Below, piece after piece: positions 50,696-58,749 of a stretch of DNA of 64,000 nucleotides. Made by a program: the position numbers and the translations under genes. This DNA comes from Hymenobacter rigui. GTDB lineage: Bacteria; Bacteroidota; Bacteroidia; Cytophagales; Hymenobacteraceae. The stretch lies in assembly GCF_003944715.1 (NCBI RefSeq), contig NZ_RWIT01000006.1, positions 124,001 through 188,000 on the forward strand, in the 5' to 3' direction. How positions within the stretch are numbered: position 1 is the first letter of the stretch; the number at the start of each line of letters is the position of its first letter. The notes below the pieces were generated by a model, which searched no databases, was not told where the DNA came from, and worked only from the letters and a program-made list of their open reading frames with translations.

Positions 50696-52072
50696 TTAGT
50701 TGCTCACCGGCAGCCACACGCCAAACTCCGTGTGGCCGGGCTCCGACTGAATTTCCAGGTGGCCGCCGTGCTGCTCCACAATCCGCAGGGCAATATCGAG
50801 GCCCAGGCCGGAACCTTCGCCGGCGGGCTTGGTGGTGAAGAAGGGCTCCAGAATGCGGGGCAGTACCTCGGGCGGAATGCCGGGGCCGTTGTCGATGATG
50901 AAGACGCGGACAAAATCGTCTTCGCGGCGGGTACGCAGGGTGATTTCGCCCCCGCCGGGCAGGGCATCAATGGCGTTATCGAGCAGGTTGGTCCATACCT
51001 GATTGAGGCTGCTGACCTGGCCCCGCACCTGTGGCAGATCAGAAGCATATTCGCGTACTACCCGCAGGTTTTTGGCCCGCAGAGAATAGCCGAGCATGTT
51101 AAGGGTGCTTTCCAGGCCAGTGTGAATATCCAGAGGGGCGAAATCCTGCCCCCGGTCCATGTGGCTGTAGGTTTTTACGTTGGTTACCAGCGTAGTAATG
51201 CGGGAGCCGGCCTCCTGCACATCGTGCACTAAGCGCAGGCCGGTCAGCTGGCCTTCCAGCCAGGCCAGCGCGGCGGGCCGGGCTTCGGCGGCCCACGCTG
51301 CCAGGGCGGCCGTCAGGACCGGAAGGGTAATTCCGGCATCCAGCAGACCGGCCGCCAGCTGGTAACCATCGGGCACGCCCTGGTCTTCCAGCCAGTTCGA
51401 CAACTCGTCCTCGGCATCGGCGCGGTCCAGGGCCGAGGAGAAAGTGGGCGTAACCGGCGCGGCGGCCAGTCGCGTCAGCTCAGCCAACGCCTCGGGGCTG
51501 GGGCAGTGGCGTACCAGCTCCTGCAACAGCCCGGGCCGGGCCTGCAGGTTGCAGTTGAGCCGCTCGGAGGCCCGCATGATGGCCGCAGCCGGGTTGTTGA
51601 GCTCGTGGGCCAGGCCGGCCGAGAGCTTGCCCAAAGCCCGCAACTTGTCGTCGCGCTCCTGCGCACGTGCTTCCTGCCGGGCCCGGTCGCTCATCAGACT
51701 GACCAGGCGCTGCACCAGCTCGGGGCTGGTTTGCTCCAGCTCCGGAAACTTGCTGCGGTGCAGCATGTACAGCCAGGTTTCGCCCACGGCCACACTTTCG
51801 CCCCGAATAACGCGCAGCCGGGAATAGGGTAGTACTCCACTCACCTGGCCGGTTTCAATACGGAAAGCCGGTTCCCGGTTGCCATTATGCAACGTATAGA
51901 ACTGCAGGCCACCCGCCAGAATGGCCATCATATACTCGGCTTCGTCGCCGGGCCGGGCTACTATTTCACCGGGTTCAAAGCACCGTTGCTCCCCGTTGGC
52001 CAGCAGCCAGTCCAGGGTTTCGGGGGGGAGCCCGGCAAAGGTCGGGATGCGGGTTAAGTCGGGAGCAGGCAT
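50696..52072 (-). CDS. Soluble histidine kinase with N-terminal cyclic-nucleotide-binding domain
   Basis: The 458-residue protein lacks membrane helices. A cNMP-binding-like domain (about 5-130: LLANGEQRCFEPGEIVARPG, ESVAVGETWLYML) is followed by a HisKA domain with the phosphoacceptor in LGKLSAGLAHELNNPAAAI, a helical region, and HATPase_c with N-box WTNLLDNAIDALPG and G-boxes IIDNGPGIPP and EGSGLGLDIALRI. It is followed by the receiver-flavoprotein gene. In other bacteria this cNMP domain is fused directly to TrxR-like proteins, which supports a working pair. The true ligand of the domain is unknown. Confidence 0.92.
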   Translation of the reverse strand: MPAPDLTRIPTFAGLPPETLDWLLANGEQRCFEPGEIVARPGDEAEYMMAILAGGLQFYTLHNGNREPAFRIETGQVSGVLPYSRLRVIRGESVAVGETWLYMLHRSKFPELEQTSPELVQRLVSLMSDRARQEARAQERDDKLRALGKLSAGLAHELNNPAAAIMRASERLNCNLQARPGLLQELVRHCPSPEALAELTRLAAAPVTPTFSSALDRADAEDELSNWLEDQGVPDGYQLAAGLLDAGITLPVLTAALAAWAAEARPAALAWLEGQLTGLRLVHDVQEAGSRITTLVTNVKTYSHMDRGQDFAPLDIHTGLESTLNMLGYSLRAKNLRVVREYASDLPQVRGQVSSLNQVWTNLLDNAIDALPGGGEITLRTRREDDFVRVFIIDNGPGIPPEVLPRILEPFFTTKPAGEGSGLGLDIALRIVEQHGGHLEIQSEPGHTEFGVWLPVSN

Positions 52073-52259
52073 GGCAGGAAGCTGAGGGTGTCATTTCACG
52101 GGCCCACCGCGGCCTGGTGTTAGGAAACACAGGCGCGCGGGCTTCGGGCAATGAGTGCTGCAATAGTACCAACTCCGGGTAAAAGATGTTTCTTGCCAAA
52201 CTTTTTAGCCCCGCGCTGCATTCTTTAGTTTTCCCTCTCTTGCTTCTGAACTCATCGGC

Positions 52260-53651
52260 ATGGCCAAAGTCAAAACCCTCTTTTTCTGCCAGAACTGCGG
52301 TGCCCAATCTGTAAAATGGATTGGCCGCTGCCCCAGCTGCGGCGAGTGGAACACCTACGTGGAGGAAGTAGTGGAGAAGCCCGATACGGCCACGGCCGCC
52401 AACGCCTGGAAGGCCTCTACCTCGGTGGGCAGCACCGCCGCTAAAGCCGCCAAGCCCAAACCCCTTGGCGATATTATTTACGAAGAAGAATCGCGCCTGA
52501 ATACCCACGACCAGGAGCTGAACCGGGTGCTGGGCGGCGGCTTGGTTCCGGGCTCTTTGGTGCTTATCGGCGGGGAGCCGGGCATCGGTAAAAGTACCCT
52601 GATGCTGCAGATTGCCATGCAGCTCAATGGATTACGAATTTTATATGTATCGGGGGAGGAAAGCGAGCAGCAGATCAAAATGCGCGCCGAGCGCCTGGGC
52701 CGGCAACATCCGGGCCTCTACATCCTCACCGAAACCAACACCCAGAACATCTTCCGGCAGATTGACCAGCTCCAGCCCAACGTGGTGGTGGTCGATTCCA
52801 TTCAGACGCTGCACAGCACCATTGTGGAGGCGGGGCCGGGCTCCGTGAGCCAGGTGCGCGAATGCACCACCGAGCTGCTCAAATACGCTAAGGATACCGG
52901 CGTGCCGGTGCTGCTCATCGGCCACATCACCAAGGATGGCTCCATTGCCGGCCCCAAAATTCTGGAGCACATGGTAGATACCGTGCTGCAGTTTGAGGGC
53001 GACCGGCACCTGACCTATCGCATCCTGCGCACTGTTAAAAACCGTTTCGGCTCCACTTCTGAGCTGGGTATTTATGAGATGCAGGGTGCCGGTCTGCGGC
53101 AGGTAAGCAACCCCTCCGAAATTCTGCTCAGCCAGCGCACCGAAAGTCTCAGCGGCATTGCCATCGGGGCCACAGTGGAAGGCAACCGGCCGCTGCTGGT
53201 GGAAGTGCAGGCGCTGGTAACGCCTTCCACTTACGGCACGCCCCAGCGTAGCGCCACCGGCTTCGATGCCAAGCGCCTGCAGATGCTGCTGGCCGTGCTG
53301 GAGAAACGCAGCGGCCTGCGACTGGGTCAGCATGATGTGTTTCTAAATATTGCCGGGGGCCTGCGCCTCGAGGATCCGGCGTTGGATTTAGCTGTGTGTG
53401 CCGCTGTGGTCAGTTCGCTGAATGATGTACCGATCCGCAATGAAATATGCCTGGCAGCAGAAGTGGGCCTAAGTGGTGAAATACGGGCAGTTAGCCGCCT
53501 GGATCAGCGCTTAAGTGAGGCCGAGAAGCTGGGCTTTGCGGAAATGTACATTTCGCAGTTCAACGCCAAAGGCCTGGACTTGGCCCGCTATGGTATCCGG
53601 GTACACCCCTCAGGCCGTTTGGATGAGGTACTGACGGGGTTGTTTGGCTAA
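52260..53651 (+). CDS. radA: DNA repair protein RadA
   Basis: The 463-residue protein has the N-terminal zinc finger FFCQNCGAQSVKWIGRCPSC, a RecA-like core with Walker A GGEPGIGKSTL and Walker B VVVVDSIQTL, the RadA motif KNRFGSTSELG, and a Lon-like C-terminal domain (DVFLNIAGGLRLEDPALDLA). RadA helps process branched recombination intermediates. Its 187 bp upstream space is shared with the divergent kinase gene; no clear promoter was seen. Confidence 0.96.
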   Translation: MAKVKTLFFCQNCGAQSVKWIGRCPSCGEWNTYVEEVVEKPDTATAANAWKASTSVGSTAAKAAKPKPLGDIIYEEESRLNTHDQELNRVLGGGLVPGSLVLIGGEPGIGKSTLMLQIAMQLNGLRILYVSGEESEQQIKMRAERLGRQHPGLYILTETNTQNIFRQIDQLQPNVVVVDSIQTLHSTIVEAGPGSVSQVRECTTELLKYAKDTGVPVLLIGHITKDGSIAGPKILEHMVDTVLQFEGDRHLTYRILRTVKNRFGSTSELGIYEMQGAGLRQVSNPSEILLSQRTESLSGIAIGATVEGNRPLLVEVQALVTPSTYGTPQRSATGFDAKRLQMLLAVLEKRSGLRLGQHDVFLNIAGGLRLEDPALDLAVCAAVVSSLNDVPIRNEICLAAEVGLSGEIRAVSRLDQRLSEAEKLGFAEMYISQFNAKGLDLARYGIRVHPSGRLDEVLTGLFG

Positions 53652-53806
53652 CCGGCAGGTCCGCGAAACAAAATGGTAATACACGCTCTCTTTGGTCTTA
53701 AATTGGTTAAATCCTGTTTTTTACCTGCGTGGTACCGTGCGTTTTCGCATCAGTGTTCAAAACTTTGGTATCGGTCAGGGGGTTACGAAAAAAGTAGCCT
53801 GTCGGA

Positions 53807-53839
53807 TTGGACTTTCTCGACAGTTCTCTCGTATCTTCG
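53807..53839 (+). promoter_or_regulatory. Candidate promoter of the thioredoxin-fold gene
   Basis: TTGG at 53807-53810 and TATCTTCG at 53832-53839 are 21 nt apart, close to the -33/-7 pattern. The start codon is at 53945, giving a leader of about 100 nt. Confidence 0.35.
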
Positions 53840-53944
53840 GAGAAGGAATTGACTTTTACCGCGAATCACCTGACCTCGCACCGCAAAAACCGCCCCCACG
53901 GTTATGCAGGGTCCGATTCCTCACTCCGCAACCGCTACCGACCA

Positions 53945-55396
53945 ATGGCCTATAGATCTACTCTCACTGCTGCCCTGATCTGGGCCGGGTTGCTGGCCGC
54001 CCCGCTGCTGGGGCGGGCACAGGGAACCGTCATTCTCACGGGTAAAGTGAGTGGCCGCACGACCGATACCGTGGCCGTATCGGTGCGCGAGAACCCCCTT
54101 GACATCAAGGAGCAGATTACTTACGCCCGCCTCGACAGCAAGGGCGAGTTCCGGCTGGCCCTGACTGTGAACGGCCCCACCCGCGCCGACCTGGTGTATG
54201 GTGATGACGTGGCGGATATGTTCCTGGAGCCTGGCAACCAGCTGGAAATCCGCTTCAAAGGCAACGACCTGGCGTCCTCCGTGCGCTACAAAGGCAAAGG
54301 CGCGGAAGCCAACACGTTCATGGCCGAAATGGACGACAAGTTTGTGGAAAACGACGGTTTCCAGGTACTGCCCGACAACATCATGCTGTACGAGGCCCCG
54401 TTCCTCACCTTTCTGGACTACCGCCGCAAGGAAGAAAATAAGTTTCTGGAAGATGGGGGAGAGGGCCTGAGCCAGGCGTTCAAGAACTATATCAAGGCCG
54501 AAATTGATTACAGCTACGCCAACGACCGGCTCACTTTCCAGGACCTGCGTGAACAGGTAGTGGCCACCGAGGGCCGCCTGAAAATGACGCCGGGCTATTA
54601 CAGCTTTCTGGACGATAAAGCCCTGATCAATAACCCCGGAGCCGTGCAGAGTGAGATGTACCAGGAGTTTCTGCTCAATTACATCCATTATCTGGCCATT
54701 ACCAGCGGCAAGCAGCGCTCCGACCCCGACTTCTACCAGGTGTGCTATGACATGGCCAAAAAGCAGCTGAGCGGACCGGCCAAGCCCATCATTATGGGCC
54801 GGGTGCTGAAAGAGTCGTTCCGGTTCGGGCACGTGAAGCAGTCAGCCGCCATGCTGGAGGATTTCCGCTCCGTTGACAGTGCAAACGGCTACTACCCGGT
54901 GCTGAAGCAGGACTTCGATACGCATAAAGCCTTTGCCATCGGTGCCCCGGCCCCTGATTTCCGGCTGGTTTCCTCCACCGGTGATACCGTGAGCCTAAAG
55001 CAGTTTGCCGGCAAGCTGGTGTACGTGAACTTCTGGCGCACCACCAGCGGCCTGGCCCTGCGCGACCTGCCGTACGAGACGGAACTGGCCAAGAAGTTTG
55101 AGGGCAAGAACATCGTGTTTTTGAACATTGCTCTCGATGAAAATGAAGGTGCCTGGAAGCAGCTGGTTATCAGCAAGAAGCTGCCGGGTCTGCACGTGCG
55201 TACCAACGGGGGCATGCGCTCCGCCGTGGCCCGAGCCTACGCCATTCAGGATGTACCCAGCTACTTCCTGCTGGCCGAGGACGGTACTTTCCTCAACACC
55301 AAGCCCAAGCGCCTGAGCAGCCGCGCCGCCTACGACGAAATCAAGGAGTCGTTCGGGAAGGCCAACACCTACAGCAGCACGCTGCCGGGGCGGTAG
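53945..55396 (+). CDS. TlpA/AhpC-like thioredoxin-fold protein lacking the redox Cys pair
   Basis: The 483-residue secreted protein has a signal (1-25, ending LLGRAQG), a DUF4369-like beta domain (about 28-120, GKVSGRTTDTVAVSVREN), a long helical middle, and a C-terminal thioredoxin fold (about 335-475: APAPDFRLVSSTGDTVSLKQ, LVYVNFWRTTSGLALRDLPY, YAIQDVPSYFLLAEDG). In working TlpA proteins the segment after FW contains WCxxC; here it is FWRTTSGLA, so the redox centre is lost. A binding or structural role is more likely than thiol chemistry. The ATG at 53945 gives a clean signal; the frame is open to 53807. Confidence 0.88.
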   Translation: MAYRSTLTAALIWAGLLAAPLLGRAQGTVILTGKVSGRTTDTVAVSVRENPLDIKEQITYARLDSKGEFRLALTVNGPTRADLVYGDDVADMFLEPGNQLEIRFKGNDLASSVRYKGKGAEANTFMAEMDDKFVENDGFQVLPDNIMLYEAPFLTFLDYRRKEENKFLEDGGEGLSQAFKNYIKAEIDYSYANDRLTFQDLREQVVATEGRLKMTPGYYSFLDDKALINNPGAVQSEMYQEFLLNYIHYLAITSGKQRSDPDFYQVCYDMAKKQLSGPAKPIIMGRVLKESFRFGHVKQSAAMLEDFRSVDSANGYYPVLKQDFDTHKAFAIGAPAPDFRLVSSTGDTVSLKQFAGKLVYVNFWRTTSGLALRDLPYETELAKKFEGKNIVFLNIALDENEGAWKQLVISKKLPGLHVRTNGGMRSAVARAYAIQDVPSYFLLAEDGTFLNTKPKRLSSRAAYDEIKESFGKANTYSSTLPGR

Positions 55397-55424
55397 GCTA
55401 TTCCACCCTCTGCCAGTAGTGCAC

Positions 55425-55468
55425 CAGCGCCGCCTCTTGCTTTAGCAAGAGGCGGCGCTGTTTTTTTT
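55425..55468 (+). terminator. Strong intrinsic terminator
   Basis: A 17 bp perfect stem (55425-55441 with 55444-55460), 2 nt loop and eight T follow the thioredoxin-fold gene by 28 bp. Confidence 0.92.
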
Positions 55469-55638
55469 AGGTATAGCCCGCTATACTTCACCTTACGGCC
55501 TTCCTGCCTGCTAGTGCCGAGGATTCTTTGCCGCAGCCAGAGCCCAGCCGCGCGTAGTGCCGTGGCCCCTGCCACAATGTAGCGTTGCGTTCCTGATTCT
55601 CACTGCGTAGCCTGCCCCACCGCGCTACCTATTGCCTA

Positions 55639-55904
55639 TTGCTAGCATACCCCGCACTGGCGGGTGTTATTTATCCTTTCACTTTTATCTGGCGCCTGCT
55701 CTACGCCGGCCTGCACGCCAGCATCTACAACGGCAACGTGGCGCTGCCCCCGCTGCCCACGGCCACCCAAGCGCTGGCTGCCGGGGCCAAGCCCGGCCGC
55801 GTGGGGCTGGCCGCGTGGCCGCCGCCGAAGCGGCCGGGCTGTACCAGCTGCACGTGGGCCAAGGCATCCTGCTGGAGCGCCATACTCTGCAGGTGACCCG
55901 TTAG
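55639..55904 (+). pseudogene. Degraded remnant of a gene with a T9SS-type C-terminus
   Basis: Plausible protein sequence is spread over two frames. One frame gives FIWRLLYAGLHASIYNGNVA and PPLPTATQALAAGAK, and then loses sense near 55800. Another frame continues AAEAAGLYQLHVGQGILLER and HTLQVTR before a stop at 55902. The ending resembles the final strands of a Por secretion C-terminal domain (AGLYxLxV...). A frameshift near 55800 would join them, but no full domain precedes it. The region 55469-56011 otherwise contains only a terminator. Confidence 0.35.
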
Positions 55905-55938
55905 CCGATTGCAAAGAACAGAGCTGGTTTATTGATAT

Positions 55939-55981
55939 AGTGCCTTGTTCTCCCTAGTGAGAATAGGGCACTTGCTTTTTT
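55939..55981 (+). terminator. Intrinsic terminator before the ECF sigma gene
   Basis: A 14 bp stem (55939-55952 with 55959-55972, two G-U pairs) and six T follow the remnant gene. Confidence 0.75.
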
Positions 55982-56011
55982 CCGGCCCCGATACCGTAGC
56001 TTGCATAAGCC

Positions 56012-56626
56012 ATGTTGTTCCGCCGCTCCCGCCCCGCACCCGCCGCCGAGCTGTCCGATGAGGACCTGCTGCGGCGCTACCGTGCCCAGGGCGAGGTGGC
56101 CGATGTGGGCACGCTCTACGAGCGGCACATGAGCGGGGTGCTGGCCATTTGCCGGCGCTACCTCCGCGACGAAGAAGACGCCCAGGATGCCGTAATGCAG
56201 CTGTTTGAGCAGCTGGTGCCCAAGCTGCTCCGGCACGAGGTGGAAAACTTCCCGCCCTGGCTGCATGCCACAGCCCGCAACCACTGCCTGATGGTGCTGC
56301 GCGCCCGGCAGCGGACGGGCCCGGCCGTGGTGCATTTTTCTGATGAGGCCGGTATGGAATCGGTAGCGGCCCGGCATCTAACGGCCGACGACCCGGCCGA
56401 AGCCGAGCTGCACGAGCAGCACCTGCAACAGCTGGAACACACCCTCGCCGAACTGCCCCCCGGTCAGCGCCAGTGTCTGGAGCTGTTTTATCTGGAAAAG
56501 AAAAGCTACCGCGAGGTAGCCGCCCTCACCGGGTTCGACCTGAACGCCGTAAAAAGTCACCTTCAAAACGGGAAGCGCAACCTGCGCCGCCTGCTGCAAG
56601 CCTCCGCCTCCGATGCCTCGCCCTGA
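56012..56626 (+). CDS. ECF-family RNA polymerase sigma factor
   Basis: The 204-residue protein has sigma region 2 (about 20-90: LLRRYRAQGEVADVGTLYER and YLRDEEDAQDAVMQLFEQLV, the polymerase-contact motif) and region 4 (about 145-195: LPPGQRQCLELFYLEKKSYR, NAVKSHLQNGKRNLRRLL). It overlaps the next gene by 14 bp. That gene encodes an anti-sigma fusion protein, so the factor is probably held inactive at the inner membrane until released. Confidence 0.93.
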   Translation: MLFRRSRPAPAAELSDEDLLRRYRAQGEVADVGTLYERHMSGVLAICRRYLRDEEDAQDAVMQLFEQLVPKLLRHEVENFPPWLHATARNHCLMVLRARQRTGPAVVHFSDEAGMESVAARHLTADDPAEAELHEQHLQQLEHTLAELPPGQRQCLELFYLEKKSYREVAALTGFDLNAVKSHLQNGKRNLRRLLQASASDASP

Positions 56627-58016
56627 TTCTACGTCCGCGTTTTCTGCCCCGGCCGGTGCCCACCTGCCCGTGGAGCTGCTGCGCCGGTACGTGGCCGGCG
56701 AATTGCCGCCCGCCGAGGAGCACGCCGTGGAAGCCCACACGCTAGACTGCGCCGTGTGTGCCGATCTGCTCGAAGGGCTGGAAATACAGCCTACCGCCGC
56801 GCACGAGGCCAGCATGGACACGCTACGCCAACGCCTGCACACTCGCGTAGCCGAGTTGGCTACTGAAACTGCTCCTGAGCCGACAGTAGTACCGTTGTGG
56901 GCGTGGCGGCCATTTGCGGCGGCGGCCGTGCTACTGCTGTCATTGGGCGTGGTAGGCTGGCTGACGATAAGCCGGTTGAATAGCTCCCCAGAAATTGCCC
57001 GCCAGTCGTTGCCGGCAGCAACGCGCCAGTCGGAGGTGGCGGCCACCGTTCGGCCGGCCGAACCAGCTGCTACAGCATCTCCGGCAGTGGCGGCCGTAAC
57101 ACCAAAAGCGCCAACCTCGCCGGTGCGGCGGCCGGTGCTGGCTCCCCGCTACCGCCGCCCGATTGTGGTGGCTGATGCGGAAACAGCACCGGAGCAGCCC
57201 GCCGACCTAGCTGGGTTGGCTGCTTTTGCTGATTCCCGCCCGGCAGCTGCTGCGGCTGAGGTGGCGGCAACGGTACCGGAGCCGGCAGCGGTGATGATGT
57301 CGAAAGCCGAGCCGGTGGCCGGTAACGCGGACGTAGCGGCGGCTCCGCAACCAGCGGCGGCGAAAGCCAAGATGGCGCGGGTGGCGGGCGTTGCAGCTGC
57401 CGCGCCGGCTGCGGCTCCTGAGGCAACCCGTACTATTCAGGGCCGCGTGACGGATAATGCGGGCCAGCCGCTGCCCGGGGCTACCGTGCTGGTACCCGGC
57501 ACGCAGAACGGCACCAGCACCGACGCCGATGGTAAATTTCAGATGAGTGTGCCCGCGGCTACCGGGCAGTTACTGGTTACCTCTATTGGCTACACCAGTA
57601 AAACCCAACCCCTGCGCCCCTCCGATTCCACGTTGGCGCTGGCCCTGTCTCCCGATACTAAGCAACTCAGCGAGGTAGTGGTAGTGCGCCGCGAGGCTCC
57701 GCCCATGCTGCCCAGCATTTCGGCCACGCCGGCCGGGGGCTACGGTAAGCTGCGCCAGTATCTGGCCGACAGCCTCGATTACCCCGAAAAAGCCCTCACA
57801 GACCGCCGCGAAGGTACCGTGCGCGTACAGTTCATAGTAGGAGCCGACGGCAAGCTTAGCGACTTTAAAGTGGTAAAATCCGTGTCGCCGGAGTGCGACG
57901 AGGAGGCCCTGCGCCTGCTGAAAGAGGGCCCCACCTGGTTCCCGGCCGTGCAGAACAACCGCCGCACCGCCCGCAAAGTCGTCGTCAACGTCCCGTTCAA
58001 AATAGAGCAACGGTGA
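56613..58016 (+). CDS. Anti-sigma factor fused to CarboxypepD_reg and TonB C-terminal domains
   Basis: The 467-residue protein begins with a zinc-type anti-sigma domain (about 15-60, with HTLDCAVC, the H-x3-C-x2-C motif), one membrane helix (about 95-118, PFAAAAVLLLSLGVVGWLTI), and a long Ala/Pro-rich periplasmic linker (about 125-270). It continues with a CarboxypepD_reg-like beta-sandwich (about 275-360, IQGRVTDNAGQPLPGATVLV, ending LSEVVVV), and a TonB C-terminal domain (about 385-465, REGTVRVQFIVGADGKLSDF). It lies in one operon with its sigma factor (14 bp overlap). This would let one protein connect TonB-dependent transport with sigma release; the linkage is inferred from domains. No frameshift is seen. 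Confidence 0.88.
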   Translation: MPRPDSTSAFSAPAGAHLPVELLRRYVAGELPPAEEHAVEAHTLDCAVCADLLEGLEIQPTAAHEASMDTLRQRLHTRVAELATETAPEPTVVPLWAWRPFAAAAVLLLSLGVVGWLTISRLNSSPEIARQSLPAATRQSEVAATVRPAEPAATASPAVAAVTPKAPTSPVRRPVLAPRYRRPIVVADAETAPEQPADLAGLAAFADSRPAAAAAEVAATVPEPAAVMMSKAEPVAGNADVAAAPQPAAAKAKMARVAGVAAAAPAAAPEATRTIQGRVTDNAGQPLPGATVLVPGTQNGTSTDADGKFQMSVPAATGQLLVTSIGYTSKTQPLRPSDSTLALALSPDTKQLSEVVVVRREAPPMLPSISATPAGGYGKLRQYLADSLDYPEKALTDRREGTVRVQFIVGADGKLSDFKVVKSVSPECDEEALRLLKEGPTWFPAVQNNRRTARKVVVNVPFKIEQR

Positions 58017-58267
58017 AGTGGTGATTTAGCGAGTTAGTGAAGTGGTAAATAGTCATTGCGAGGCGTAGCCGAAGCAATCCGTTCTTCAAGCAATTCGCAG
58101 CCTTGCCCCACGCAAAAGCCCCTGACGCCATAACTAGGCATCAGGGGCTTTCTGCGTTTCAGGGAGTAGAGCAGTGAAAAGGACAGATTGCTTCGGCTAC
58201 GCCTCGCAATGACCATTTACCATTTCACTAACTCGCTAAATCACTAAATCACTAAATCACTTCACCG
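58011..58267. repeat. Nested hairpin element between convergent genes
   Basis: Three nested palindromes are visible. The outer arms begin at the stop codon of the anti-sigma gene (CGGTGAAGTG at 58011) and end at 58267 beside the convergent stop. The middle arms 58052-58078 and 58187-58213 are perfectly complementary over 27 bp and contain the word GCGAGGCGTAGCCGAAGCAA. An inner hairpin with AAAGCCCCTGA lies at about 58115-58152 and resembles a terminator. Confidence 0.8.
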
Positions 58268-58555
58268 CTACCCGCTGTAGCCGCCGCCGCTTTCGGGTTC
58301 GGTGGCGCTGCCGCCAGCTTTGTCGTGGGTGGGCAGCTCGGGCTCGGTTTTCAGCTCTACTTGGCTGTAGTCGGGGGCACCGTTGCCAGTGGTGGGTACT
58401 GCGGTTTCGTTAGTGGCCGAGGTGCCGCCTACGCGGGTGCTGGTGGACTCCTGGTTTTCGTGGTTAGGCGGCGTGACGGCGGCGCTTTGGTGAGCAGTCG
58501 GCGTGGCGGGCGAGGTAGACAGGGCGTCGGATTCGTCTTCGAAGGTCTTTTTCAT
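58268..58555 (-). CDS. Small hydrophilic disordered protein
   Basis: The 95-residue protein is rich in Thr, Ser, Pro, Glu and Gly (MKKTFEDESDALSTSPATPT at the start, ending GGGYSG) with no hydrophobic core. It has the same character as the proteins at 19737 and 20009, without clear sequence identity. It diverges from fumC and converges on the anti-sigma gene. The function is unknown; a coding status is supported by the clean start and composition only. Confidence 0.5.
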   Translation of the reverse strand: MKKTFEDESDALSTSPATPTAHQSAAVTPPNHENQESTSTRVGGTSATNETAVPTTGNGAPDYSQVELKTEPELPTHDKAGGSATEPESGGGYSG

Positions 58556-58677
58556 GGGAAGGGCAGATAAGTCGGATGGAAAGCTACTGGCCGGCTATAC
58601 GCAGCCTGCGGGCTGGCGGCCGCGCCTGATACCCGCAGAATTTGGGGATTTTGGGTCGGGTACGGAGCCAGGTTGCG

Positions 58678-58685
58678 TACTTTTG
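58678..58685 (+). promoter_or_regulatory. Candidate -7 box of fumC
   Basis: TACTTTTG matches TAnnTTTG, 64 nt before the fumC ATG. A TTTG at 58650-58653 is 24 nt upstream, slightly further than usual for a -33 box. Confidence 0.4.
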
Positions 58686-58749
58686 CCCGGCGGCCCCGGC
58701 CGCAGCCTGTTTCCCTGTCACCTCATCCTCTTCTCACCCCACAAGAAGC

